Shown here: positions 17,689 through 26,235 of the stretch, piece after piece
Numbering within the stretch: position 1 is the stretch's first letter
Layout: each line of letters begins with the position of its first letter
DNA from: Rohdeia mirabilis
Lineage (GTDB): Bacteria > Planctomycetota > UBA1135 > GCA-002686595
DNA length: 64,000 nucleotides
Direction: 5' to 3'
Assembly (NCBI GenBank): GCA_007750655.1
Contig: CP036290.1
Span: 2,604,001 to 2,668,000, forward strand
Notes under the pieces: model-generated
Seen by the model: the letters and a program-made list of their open reading frames with translations, nothing else
Told to the model about the DNA's origin: nothing
The model's database searches: none
Translations under genes and position numbers: made by a program

Positions 17689-20636
17689 TCAAGCGGCTGC
17701 TGCGCAACCGCTTCGTCCTCGACGCCGCGATCCTCCAAGGATCGGGCGGGATCATCGCCGTCCTCGGCGCGATCTCGACCCTGGCCCTCGCGCACCTCAT
17801 CGGGGCCGAACTCCAGGGACGCTACATCCTGGCGACGTCGGTCTACGGGCTGGCGTTCATGCTGTTCAACACCGGGGTCACCCAGGCCGCGGTGAGTCAG
17901 ATGGGCATCGCGGTGGCCGAGAACCGCGCCGAGCGCGTGGCCGGATGGCTCGCGTTCCTCGTGAAGGTCTACGCGGCGGGGGGTCTCTTCCTGCTGCTGG
18001 TCGTGGGTCCGTTCCTGCCCTGGATCTGCGAGCAGTTGCTCGACAGTCGTGCGATCGGAGTCTTCGGCTGGATCCTGTGCGCGGTCCCATTGCTCGACCT
18101 GCCGCGCGTGGTCGCGGTGGCGGTCTTCCAGGCCTCGCGCTCCATGAAGGAGGTGGCGCGGATCGAGGTCCTGACCGAGATCGCGCGGTTCAGCTGCGTC
18201 CTGGGCGGAGCGCTGATCACGGGCGACACCAACGGCCCCGTGTTCGGACTGCTCGTCTCGACGGTCATCGGATCCGCCGTCAGCAGCCTGCGCTTCCGCG
18301 CGGTGTCGGCCGGCACGGGGATGAAGCTGCCGAGCATCCGGCGCGTGCTGGCCGGGGTCCGCGACGTCCCGGTCCGCCGCGGGCTCGGCCTGGGTCTCAG
18401 GCTCGGCGTCCTGCGCAGCCTCGACGCCCTCTCCTACGACATCGTTCCGCCGCTGATGATCAAGGCGGCGGGCACCGCGACGGGATTCGCCGGGGCCGAG
18501 GCCGCGGTCGCCCACTTCCGCATCGCACAGCGTCTGATGCGCCTGCCGGTGGTCCTCATGCAGGGCGTGAGCCGCACGGCGCTCCCCGCGCTCGCGCACT
18601 TCGTCGGGCGCGGCGACGGCGAGGGCTTCCGGCGCGCCTTCCTGCGCGTCACCGGCTACTCGACGCTGCTCGTCGCGGTCGCGGTGGGGGTCACGACGCT
18701 CGCGTCGCCGCTGCTCGTGAAGATGGCGCCGGACGAGTACCACGAACAGGTCGTGCACCTCGTGCGCATCATGGCCATCGGCTACTGCGCCATGGGCTCG
18801 ATGGTGGCGTACGACACGTTCTACATCCTGACCGAACGACTGCGGGTCGCGATCGGGATCATCGGCGTGCAGTGCACCGTCACGTTCATCAGCTTCTGGT
18901 TCATCTGCTACCACCTGCCCGAGACCGGTGGAGCGTGGGGGATGGTCCTCACCATCTCGTGGACGCTCGCCCACCTCGTCTACATCTTCTGGTACTTCCG
19001 CAGCGGACGGCACGTCGAGGACTTCGCACGTCGGGCCCTGCTGCGCGCGCAAGCCCGGACGGCCTCCGAGGAGCGGACGAGCGGCGGAGCGACCACAGGT
19101 GAAGGGGTCGCGGGCGAAGGGGCCGCGGGCGAAGGGGCCGCGGGCGAAGGGGCCACGGGCGAAGTGCCCGCGCGGCAGGTGGAGGCCCTGGAACCCACGC
19201 GCTTCGAGGGTTCGGGATCGAACCTCGAGAACGACGCCGCGACGGGCGGGGAGGCTCGGACGGGCGGCTTCCTCGCGCGTCTGTTCACGAACCGCTTCGC
19301 GCGCGACGCGGGCCTGTTGCAGCTCTCCGGCATGGTCGTGGCCAGCGGGGGACTCGCGTCCACGCTCGCGCTCTCGCACCTCATCGGCAGCAACGAGCAG
19401 GGGCGGTACTTCCTCGCGCTGGCGGGGTACGGCCTGTGCTACATGCTCCTCAGCGTGGGCGTGGTGCAGGCCACCGTCGCACAGGTCGCAGCCGCGCGCG
19501 CCCGCCGTCAGTGGGACAAGGTGGCGGCCTGGCTCGCCTTCGCGTTCAAGGTCCAAGCGCTGATCGGAGTGGTCCTGCTCGCGATCGGCTACTTCACCGT
19601 GGTGCCTCTGGTCGAGTTCGCCACCGACGACCGGGAGATCGCGCTGTTCGCCTGGTGGATGTGCGCGACCCCCTTGCTCGAGGCGCCGCGGACGTCGGTC
19701 ACGTGCGCGCTCCAGGGGGCCCGACGCATGCGCGCGCTCGCGACCCTCGACGTGATCGTCGAGTTCCTGCGCATCACCATCGTGGTCACCTCCGTCCTCG
19801 TCGGACGCAGCGCCCAGAGTGCGATCCTGGGCCTGCTCGCCGCGTCGTGCGTGTCCTCGGTGGTGGCCATGTTCGTGTTGCGACGCGACGCCCGCGTGGC
19901 CGACAGCGAACTCCCGACCGTGCGCGCGGTGCTCGCGCGGGTCGGCGACGTCCCGATCCTGCACGGCCTGCCGCTGAGCTTTCGAATGGGGGTCCTGCGC
20001 ACGATCGACGCGCTCGCGCTCAACATCCTCCCGATGCTGATCTTCAAGCACGTCTCGGTGCAGCAGAACTTCGCTGGCGCGAACGACTGGGTGGCCTACT
20101 TCCGCATCGCCCAACGGATCATGCAGATCCCCGTCATCCTCCTGCAGGGGCTCAGCCGGACGGCGCTGCCGAGCCTCTCGGTCCTGGCCGGCTCGAAGAC
20201 CCCCGCGCGCTTCAAGTCGCTCTTCCTGCGCATCTCGGGCGTCGGCGGGTTGCTCGTGGCCGGAGGACTCGTCGTCGCGTACCCGGTGATGCTGTTGGTC
20301 GTGCAGCTGTTCGACCCGACCTACCACGAGCCGGTGGCCCGACTCGCCGCGATCCTGGTCCTCGGCCTCGCGCTCCAGGGGTTCGCGGGCGCCCTCGACA
20401 GCTTCTACATCACGGCGAACCGACTGCGGGTCGCGATCGTCATCTCGTTCATCGGTCTCCTGGTCGCGATGCCGGTCGTCGCGCTCTTCGTCCACCACAA
20501 CCCGACGACCGGCATCGCCTGGGGGATGAGTTGCACCCTGGGATGGACGCTCGTGCACTACACCTACGTCCTGTACTACTTCAAGAGCGGCGCGCACCTG
20601 CGTGACCTGGCCCCCGAGGAGACCGTGACGCCGTGA
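17685..20636 (+). CDS. Tandem-fused double polysaccharide flippase (Wzx-like x2)
   Basis: This 983-aa membrane protein contains two complete, homologous MOP-superfamily (Wzx/RfbX-like) halves, about residues 1-450 and 525-983, each with 12 or more hydrophobic segments. Matching landmarks are STLALAHLIGAELQGRY versus STLALSHLIGSNEQGRY, RLGVLRSLDALSYDIVPPLM versus RMGVLRTIDALALNILPMLI, and HFRIAQRLMRLPVVLMQGVS versus YFRIAQRIMQIPVILLQGLS. A hydrophilic linker of about 75 residues joins them and includes a 15-bp repeat array. Single Wzx proteins are usually 400-500 aa. It presumably moves the lipid-linked repeat unit across the inner membrane. ATGA and GTGA overlaps bind it to both flanking glycosyltransferase genes. 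Confidence 0.92.
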   Translation: MIKRLLRNRFVLDAAILQGSGGIIAVLGAISTLALAHLIGAELQGRYILATSVYGLAFMLFNTGVTQAAVSQMGIAVAENRAERVAGWLAFLVKVYAAGGLFLLLVVGPFLPWICEQLLDSRAIGVFGWILCAVPLLDLPRVVAVAVFQASRSMKEVARIEVLTEIARFSCVLGGALITGDTNGPVFGLLVSTVIGSAVSSLRFRAVSAGTGMKLPSIRRVLAGVRDVPVRRGLGLGLRLGVLRSLDALSYDIVPPLMIKAAGTATGFAGAEAAVAHFRIAQRLMRLPVVLMQGVSRTALPALAHFVGRGDGEGFRRAFLRVTGYSTLLVAVAVGVTTLASPLLVKMAPDEYHEQVVHLVRIMAIGYCAMGSMVAYDTFYILTERLRVAIGIIGVQCTVTFISFWFICYHLPETGGAWGMVLTISWTLAHLVYIFWYFRSGRHVEDFARRALLRAQARTASEERTSGGATTGEGVAGEGAAGEGAAGEGATGEVPARQVEALEPTRFEGSGSNLENDAATGGEARTGGFLARLFTNRFARDAGLLQLSGMVVASGGLASTLALSHLIGSNEQGRYFLALAGYGLCYMLLSVGVVQATVAQVAAARARRQWDKVAAWLAFAFKVQALIGVVLLAIGYFTVVPLVEFATDDREIALFAWWMCATPLLEAPRTSVTCALQGARRMRALATLDVIVEFLRITIVVTSVLVGRSAQSAILGLLAASCVSSVVAMFVLRRDARVADSELPTVRAVLARVGDVPILHGLPLSFRMGVLRTIDALALNILPMLIFKHVSVQQNFAGANDWVAYFRIAQRIMQIPVILLQGLSRTALPSLSVLAGSKTPARFKSLFLRISGVGGLLVAGGLVVAYPVMLLVVQLFDPTYHEPVARLAAILVLGLALQGFAGALDSFYITANRLRVAIVISFIGLLVAMPVVALFVHHNPTTGIAWGMSCTLGWTLVHYTYVLYYFKSGAHLRDLAPEETVTP
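19095..19169. repeat. Five 15-bp tandem repeats in the linker of the double flippase
   Basis: Five units of GCGGGCGAAGGGGCC or variants run in frame through the hydrophilic linker and encode TGEGV, AGEGA (three times) and TGEVP. The array sits between the two homologous halves of the 983-aa flippase, so changes in copy number would change linker length by five residues per unit without frameshift. Confidence 0.9.
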
Positions 20637-21931
20637 AGGTCCTCTTCTTCAACGAACTCTCGGATCCGCGCATCGGCTCGTCCGTGCGTCAGATGTACAG
20701 CCACGCCGAACGGCTGCGCGAACTCGGACACGAGACCGCGGTCGTCACGTGCACGCAGGACGAAGCGCGGGCGCGGCCGGGCGAGTTCGCGGAGGAGGAG
20801 ATCTGTGGCACGCGCGTCTTCGTCATCCACTCCGACTACCCGGTGCGCCTGCGGGCCTGGGTGAGCCTCGACAACCCGCGCGTCCGCGAACCGCTGCGCC
20901 GGATCCTCGATGCCTTTGGGCCGGACGTGGTCCACGCCCACCTCATCCACACGCACCTGGGGTACGGGAGTCTCACCGCGGCGCGTCGGGCCGGAGCGGC
21001 GGTCGTGCTGACGACGCACGACGTCATGACGTTCTGCTACCAGAAGCTGACCTGCTTCCACGGCGGCGAACAGGCCCGGGGCGAGAAGCGCGACTACGCC
21101 GCCCACTGGAGCAAGTGCATCCCGTGTCAGCGCCTGCGCTACCGACCCGGTCGGAACGCTCGGATCCGCGCGGTGCTGGAGCGCGACGTCGATCGCCTCA
21201 CCACCGTCTCGCACGAACTGAAGACCGTGCTCGAAGCCAACCGGATCCGCGTCGACCGCGTGGTCTGGAACGCCGTCCGCCCCCAGACGACGTTTCCGAC
21301 CCCGGACGAGATCGCGGCCTTCCGGGCGAAGCGCGGGCTCACGGGCGTTCCGCTGATCGCCATCGGAGGGCGGCTCCACGAGCAGAAGGGGGTCGGCAAG
21401 CTCCTCGAGATGCTGGCCATCTTGCGTCGGGACATCCCCGACGTGCGCCTGATCGTGATGGGCAAGCGCGACGTGTACGACCGCGAGTTCGCCGACCAGG
21501 CGCGCCTCCTGGACGTGGACGACGCCGTGGTGCCGACGGGTTGGCTCGACGGGGACGAGCTCCAACAGGCCTACGGGGCCGTGGACGTCTTCGTCACCCC
21601 GTCGATCTGCTTCGACACCTTCGGGTTGGTGAACCTCGAGGCGATGGAGCACGGCAAGCCCGTCGTGGCAACGACGTTCGGCGGGAGCCAGGAGGTGGTC
21701 CTGGACGGCGTCACCGGCGCGATCGCGAACCCGTTCGACGTGGCCGGCTTCGCAGCCCGCATCGCGGAGTTCCTGGAGAACCCCAGGCTGCGTGCAGAAG
21801 CCGGTGAAGCCGGTCGACGCCGGGTGCAGGAGCACTTCACGATCGAGCGTCTGGCGGACGAATTCCTGGATGTGTACGAGGATGCTTTGCGGACCCGTGG
21901 GTCCTTTGTCACCCGGCCCGAGGCGAGATAA
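20633..21931 (+). CDS. Glycosyltransferase family 4
   Basis: This 432-aa GT-B enzyme starts with GTG overlapping the flippase stop. It opens VKVLFFNELSDPRIGSSVRQ and has LTTHDVMTFCYQKLTCFHGG and CIPCQRLRYRPGRNAR, a Cys-containing insert seen in GT4 proteins with a long acceptor domain. The donor half has VVWNAVRPQTTFPTP, AIGGRLHEQKGVGKLLEMLA and DTFGLVNLEAMEHGKPVVAT, with Asp in place of the first Glu of the E-x7-E pair. It is the last gene of the uninterrupted glycosyltransferase operon; 336 bases without a gene follow. Confidence 0.88.
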   Translation: MKVLFFNELSDPRIGSSVRQMYSHAERLRELGHETAVVTCTQDEARARPGEFAEEEICGTRVFVIHSDYPVRLRAWVSLDNPRVREPLRRILDAFGPDVVHAHLIHTHLGYGSLTAARRAGAAVVLTTHDVMTFCYQKLTCFHGGEQARGEKRDYAAHWSKCIPCQRLRYRPGRNARIRAVLERDVDRLTTVSHELKTVLEANRIRVDRVVWNAVRPQTTFPTPDEIAAFRAKRGLTGVPLIAIGGRLHEQKGVGKLLEMLAILRRDIPDVRLIVMGKRDVYDREFADQARLLDVDDAVVPTGWLDGDELQQAYGAVDVFVTPSICFDTFGLVNLEAMEHGKPVVATTFGGSQEVVLDGVTGAIANPFDVAGFAARIAEFLENPRLRAEAGEAGRRRVQEHFTIERLADEFLDVYEDALRTRGSFVTRPEAR

Positions 21932-22267
21932 GGTGAAATTCCACCCGTAGCGCCGGTTCGGGGCGACGATGGGCCGAGGAGGAGGGAGCACCGCTCCGGC
22001 AGCCGCCCTCCGAAGCTCCCGCGCGACGGAACGCGAAGGCGCGACGGACCGTCCGAGACCTGCCCGAACGACCGCACGCCGCCTGGGACCGAGCTGCCAT
22101 CCGCGCGACGATCCCGCGCGCACCACTGCCCACGACCGACCACCACCACAGCCCCCGGTGCTGAAGCCTCCCCGAATCCGGGGTTGCCGAAGCGACCGTC
22201 GCCGTGGACCCGGCCGCCCCTCCGCGGGCGTCCGCCAACCACCCGGCCGAGCGCCGGAACGCCTGCT
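21932..22267. other. 336-base intergenic region before the radical SAM gene
   Basis: No convincing coding sequence, RNA gene or riboswitch was found. A small hairpin (22170-22183, 5-bp GC stem, 4-base loop) is the only structure seen. The presumed promoter of the radical SAM gene must lie here, but no clear -35/-10 pair stands out. A short in-frame extension from 22184 is Pro/Arg-rich and was rejected as coding. Confidence 0.5.
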
Positions 22268-23677
22268 ATGCGCAAGACACTTCTCACCTACATCAAGCCG
22301 CACGTTCAGGAAGACCCCCTCGCCATGATCCTCGGCATCGCCTACCTGGGCGGCGCCATGGAACAGCAGGGACTTCCGGTCGAGCTCGCCGACGAGCGCA
22401 TCCTGAACGACTCCGAGATGAAGGAGACGATCGAGCGCAACGACGTGATCGGCTTCAGCGCGCTGACGCCGAACATCCGCCGCGCGATCGCCTGGGCGAA
22501 GTACGCGAAGGAGAAGGGCAAGATCACGGTCATGGGCGGCCCGCACGCCTCCGTCGACCAGGGCATCTTCCTGGACTCCGGCCACTTCGACTACGTCATC
22601 AAGGGCGAGGCCGAGGAAACGCTGCCCCAGTTCATCAAGGCGATCGAGGGCGGCAACGACGAGGACATCAAGGCCGTCGCCGGCGTGGCCGGCGTGCGCG
22701 AGGGCGAGATCTGGGTCGACAACCCGGCGCCGCCGCTGATCAAGAAGCTGGACGACCTGCCCCTCCCGGCGCGTCACCTGATCCCGATGGACAGCTTCTT
22801 CAAGATGAACCCGGAGCGCCTGGCGTACATCTTCACGACGCGCGGCTGCCCCTTCAAATGCATCTTCTGCCAGAAGGAGCTCACGGGTCGCGGCTTCCGC
22901 GTCCGTTCGACCGAGCTGATCGTCGACGAGCTCGAACACATCGTCAAGACGTACAACCCCGGCGTGGTGCTGTTCGTCGACGAGATCCTGACGCTCCGCA
23001 AGAAGCGCATCCACGAGATGTGCGACGAGATCCTGCGCCGCGGCCTGAAGTTCGAGTGGATCGCGAACACGCGCGCCGACTGCGTCGACTACCCGCTGCT
23101 CAAGCACATGCACCGGGCCGGTTGCCGCCGCATCTACTACGGCTGGGAGTCCGGTAGCCAGCGCATGCTCGACGTGCTCAAGAAGGACCTCACGCCGGAG
23201 TCGATCGTCGAGGCCGCCAAGATGACGCGCCGCGCGGGCATCTGGGCCAAGGTCTACCTGATCGTCGGCAGCCCGGGCGAGAGCCCCGCGGACGTCGAGG
23301 AGACCGAACGCGTGCTGCGCATGGCGTCGCCCGACCTGGTGCGCGTGTCCGTGTTCAACCCGCTGATCGGCACCGAGTCCTGGGACAACTACCAGGCCAA
23401 CATCGACCTGACGGACCTGCGCGACAACTACGTGTCGTCGAACCGTTCGGCCTACGTCCACGAGCACTTCACGCAGATCGAGCTGGAGCAGATCCGCAAG
23501 GACATGGTCCGCAACTACGAGAAGTGGTACTACGCCTACCCGCAGCGCGCGCGCCGCATGGTCGAGCGGACCCTGTACTACCTCGAGAACCCGACCTTCG
23601 CGAAGAAGCGCGTCGGCCGCGCCCTCGGCCTGGTTCCGCCGCCGAGCAACAAGATCGACCACCTGCACGCGGGGTGA
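22268..23677 (+). CDS. B12-binding-domain radical SAM protein
   Basis: This 469-aa iron-sulfur enzyme has an N-terminal region (residues 1-150) that matches the cobalamin-binding type of radical SAM proteins (IGFSALTPNIRRAIAWAK, VMGGPHASVD, VIKGEAEETLPQFI). The radical SAM core follows with the C-x3-C-x2-C cluster Cys194, Cys198 and Cys201 in TRGCPFKCIFCQ. Family members methylate or rearrange unactivated carbons in lipids, antibiotics and cofactors. The ATG at 22268 was chosen because MRKTLLTYIKPHVQEDPLAM begins the conserved fold. Its codon choice uses more Lys and AAG codons than the neighbours. It is isolated from the operon upstream; the substrate is unknown. Confidence 0.88.
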   Translation: MRKTLLTYIKPHVQEDPLAMILGIAYLGGAMEQQGLPVELADERILNDSEMKETIERNDVIGFSALTPNIRRAIAWAKYAKEKGKITVMGGPHASVDQGIFLDSGHFDYVIKGEAEETLPQFIKAIEGGNDEDIKAVAGVAGVREGEIWVDNPAPPLIKKLDDLPLPARHLIPMDSFFKMNPERLAYIFTTRGCPFKCIFCQKELTGRGFRVRSTELIVDELEHIVKTYNPGVVLFVDEILTLRKKRIHEMCDEILRRGLKFEWIANTRADCVDYPLLKHMHRAGCRRIYYGWESGSQRMLDVLKKDLTPESIVEAAKMTRRAGIWAKVYLIVGSPGESPADVEETERVLRMASPDLVRVSVFNPLIGTESWDNYQANIDLTDLRDNYVSSNRSAYVHEHFTQIELEQIRKDMVRNYEKWYYAYPQRARRMVERTLYYLENPTFAKKRVGRALGLVPPPSNKIDHLHAG

Positions 23678-23678
23678 G

Positions 23679-23753
23679 CGCGCCCGTCCTTCGGGGCGTC
23701 GGTCTTCGGCGCACCGATCTTCCGCGCACGGGTCTTCGGCGCACCGATCTCTG
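23679..23753. repeat. Five degenerate 15-bp tandem repeats after the radical SAM gene
   Basis: Units are related to GCGCACCGATCTTCG, alternating with a CGGGTCTTCG form, so that a perfect 20-base match recurs 30 bases apart (23701-23720 and 23731-23750). The array starts two bases after the preceding stop codon and ends 24 bases before the next start. Confidence 0.8.
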
Positions 23754-23777
23754 GTGGGTCGGGGGTACGCTGACCCC

Positions 23778-24878
23778 ATGAACGCCAGCGCCTATTCGAT
23801 CCGGGCCTGTTCCTCCGCCGACCGCGAGGAACAGGCCCGGCTCTTCAACGCCAGCTTCAAGAAGGACCTGGACGCGGCCGAACTCGGCTGGCGTTACGAC
23901 CAGGGGCCGCACGGCGGCTCGATCACGCTGGTGACCGACGAACTGGGTGCGGACGGGACGCGCGTTCGGGCGGTCAGCGGATACGCCTGCAATCCCAGGC
24001 GCGTGCTGCACCGCGGCGAGGAGGCGACGACCGTCGGCCAGACGGGCGACGTGATGACCCATCCGGACGCCCGCGGGAAGGGGCTCTTCTCGGACCTCGA
24101 TCGCGCCTGCATGCGCGCCACGGCCGAGGCCGGCTGGACCGCCGTCTTCGGTCTCCCGAACCGCAAGAGCGCGCCACTATTCGTCGGCAAGCTGGGCTGG
24201 AACGAGATCGGCCGGATCCGGCCGCACACCTTCCTGTTCGACGGCAGTGCCCGCGCGCGGCGCATCCGCACGCGCGAAGGTCGCCTGCGCGGCCTGACCG
24301 CCCCGTTCGACGCGCGACGCTGCGCCGCCGCCCGACGTGCGCTGGCGCGGACGGGAGCCGGCGTCCAGGTGCACGTCGAACCGAGCTTCCCGCGCGTGGT
24401 GGGGGACATCTCGCGCTCCGTCGAGCGCCAGTTCGACTGGATGGTCCACCGCGACGCGGAGTACCTGGACTGGCGCTTCGCCCAGAACCCGTCCGGCCTG
24501 CACCGCATCCTGATCGCGCGGCGCGGCACCGCGGTCGAGGGCTACGCCGTCGTCCAGCGCCCGCTGCCCGATCGACCGGACACCGCCTTCCTGGTCGACA
24601 TGTTGGCGCCCGACCTCGTCGTTCGCGCGGCCCTGGCGGCGGCGGCGATGGACGAGGCGGCCGCGGCCGGAGCCGTCGCGCTCGAAGCCACCGCGATCGA
24701 CGACAGCTGGTGGAGTTCCGAGCTCGCCGGATACGGATTCCTGCCGCCCAAGGACGAGAACCACCTGATCGTGATCAGCTACGTCCACCGCGACGACGAA
24801 CCCGTGGCCCGTGCCATGCTGGACGCGCGTTCGTGGTACCTGACCGACGGGGACCGCGACGACGCCACGATGGGCTGA
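23778..24878 (+). CDS. GNAT family N-acetyltransferase
   Basis: This 366-aa protein is larger than a single GNAT domain (about 150 aa). The acetyl-CoA motif is in the first half: TVGQTGDVMTHPDARGKGLF, with the R/Q-x2-G-x-G/A loop, then AEAGWTAVFGLPNRKSAPLF. The second half may be a degenerate second GNAT domain (ALAAAAMDEAAAAGAVALEA). It could acetylate an amino sugar of the glycan, which would fit the deacetylase next door (7-base gap), but this is inference. TACGCT ends six bases before the ATG and may be a -10 element. Confidence 0.75.
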   Translation: MNASAYSIRACSSADREEQARLFNASFKKDLDAAELGWRYDQGPHGGSITLVTDELGADGTRVRAVSGYACNPRRVLHRGEEATTVGQTGDVMTHPDARGKGLFSDLDRACMRATAEAGWTAVFGLPNRKSAPLFVGKLGWNEIGRIRPHTFLFDGSARARRIRTREGRLRGLTAPFDARRCAAARRALARTGAGVQVHVEPSFPRVVGDISRSVERQFDWMVHRDAEYLDWRFAQNPSGLHRILIARRGTAVEGYAVVQRPLPDRPDTAFLVDMLAPDLVVRAALAAAAMDEAAAAGAVALEATAIDDSWWSSELAGYGFLPPKDENHLIVISYVHRDDEPVARAMLDARSWYLTDGDRDDATMG

Positions 24879-24885
24879 ATCCGCC

Positions 24886-25962
24886 ATGTCATTGAAGCAC
24901 CGCTTGAAACTCGGCCTGCGCGAGGGCTACGCACGGCTCCTGTTCCACACCGGCCTGCACCGCGTGGTGGACCGGTTGATGCCGCGCCGGATGACGATCC
25001 TCTTCGGCCACTGCGTCGAGGACGACTCCGTGAACGGCTTCCTGCCGCGCGACATGACCATGCGCGAGGAGACCCTGCGCCGCGTGTTGTCGTGGTTCGG
25101 GCGCCGCGGCTACGTCCTGACCAACGTCGGAGCGGGCATGTCGGCGCTGGACGCGGGGACGTCGGGCCCCTCGCTCGTCGCGCTGTCCATGGACGACGGC
25201 TACAAGGACAACCGCACGCGGCTGTTGCCCGTGCTGTCCGAGCTCGGCGCCTCGGCCACCGTGTTCCTCGAGTCGCGCCCGCTCGACGAACGACGCGTCA
25301 ACTGGACGCACAAGCTGCACTGGATCGTGCGCGACGGAGGCGAGGAGGCCTGCGCCCGCGCCTACGTCGAGCGCTGCCGCGTCGAGGCGGACCGGCGAAC
25401 GGCCCTCGCGAGTCTCGAAGGGCCGGGTGAGCGCTTGCTCTACCGCTTCAAGCGCGTGCTCAAGTACGAGGTCGACACGGGCGAACGCGACCGCGTCGTC
25501 GACGAGCTCTTCCGCGAGGCGGGCGGCGACGAACGGGCCCTGTGCGACGCGCTCTACATGGACTGGGACGACGCGCGCGCCCTGCGGGACGGCGGCGTCG
25601 AGCTGGGCGGACACACGGTCAACCACGTCATCCTGTCGCGCCTCGGGCCGGACGACGCGCGCACCGAGATCGGACACTGCCGCGACCGCATGGTGGCCGA
25701 ACTGGGTCCGGCGGCGGGGCGCACCTTCGCCTACCCGTTCGGGCGCCGCTGGGACTACGACCAGAACTCGATGCAGGCCGCGCGCGACGTGGGCTTCGAG
25801 CTGGCGGTCAACACCCACGCCGGCGTCAACCGGCCCTCGGACGATCGCCTGCAGCTGCGGCGCCTGCCCGTGGACGACCGAACACCGCTGCACCTTCTGG
25901 TGGCGGAGGCCTGTGGGGGCTTCGAGCTGCTGCGCCGCGTGGGGCTCGAGCTCGGCGAGTGA
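24886..25962 (+). CDS. Polysaccharide deacetylase (NodB-like, CE4)
   Basis: This 358-aa protein has the NodB homology domain that removes N- or O-acetyl groups from glycans. The catalytic base motif is in LVALSMDDGYKDN (Asp-Asp), the metal-binding His pair is in GGHTVNHVIL (HTVNH), and FAYPFGRRWDYDQNS carries the Arg-type motif 3. An insert of about 110 residues separates motif 1 from motif 2, as in larger capsule-type deacetylases. No signal peptide is visible, suggesting action on a cytoplasmic or membrane-lipid-linked substrate. It is translated directly after the acetyltransferase and may modify the same sugar. Confidence 0.87.
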   Translation: MSLKHRLKLGLREGYARLLFHTGLHRVVDRLMPRRMTILFGHCVEDDSVNGFLPRDMTMREETLRRVLSWFGRRGYVLTNVGAGMSALDAGTSGPSLVALSMDDGYKDNRTRLLPVLSELGASATVFLESRPLDERRVNWTHKLHWIVRDGGEEACARAYVERCRVEADRRTALASLEGPGERLLYRFKRVLKYEVDTGERDRVVDELFREAGGDERALCDALYMDWDDARALRDGGVELGGHTVNHVILSRLGPDDARTEIGHCRDRMVAELGPAAGRTFAYPFGRRWDYDQNSMQAARDVGFELAVNTHAGVNRPSDDRLQLRRLPVDDRTPLHLLVAEACGGFELLRRVGLELGE

Positions 25963-25987
25963 CGGTCGGCGCGGCGCGCGGCGTGAC

Positions 25988-26137
25988 TCAGTAGCCGTCG
26001 TAGGTGAACGGCGACACCGAACCGTCGCCCGAGAGGAGCAGCCACCCGATCACGGCCACGGCCACCACCACCGGTACCACCACCCAGAGCCAGTTCTCGC
26101 GCCAGAAGGAGGGTCGTTCGTCGTCGTCGGTGGTCAT
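25988..26137 (-). CDS. Small single-span membrane protein, DUF5989-like
   Basis: This 49-aa protein has an acidic N-terminus (MTTDDDERPSFWRENWLWVV) and one hydrophobic span (residues 19-37). Its pattern S-F-x-R-E-N-W-x-W followed by a hydrophobic stretch and an aromatic end is shared with the 47-aa protein at 27337 and, more loosely, with the C-terminal DUF5989 segment of the fusion protein at 27501. It is too short for most gene callers. It is convergent with the deacetylase and divergent from the SGNH gene at 26236. DUF5989 proteins recur near carbamoyltransferases; their function is unknown. Confidence 0.7.
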   Translation of the reverse strand: MTTDDDERPSFWRENWLWVVVPVVVAVAVIGWLLLSGDGSVSPFTYDGY

Positions 26138-26235
26138 GGTCGGCGGGTGCGGGGGCGTGCGGCTCGCGAAGCAAGTCTAGCCCGCCCTGCGCCGCGGTGG
26201 CGATCGTCCGCGCCCCGTCGGGTAGCATCGCGGCG

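Noticed and set aside
21932-22267. Possible cobalamin riboswitch before the B12-type radical SAM gene
   Set aside because: No B12-box-like sequence or long paired architecture could be found; only a 5-bp hairpin is present.
23701-23750. 20-base direct repeats with 10-base spacer as a possible CRISPR
   Set aside because: Only two copies, the spacer is too short, the repeats belong to a degenerate 15-bp tandem array, and no cas genes are near.
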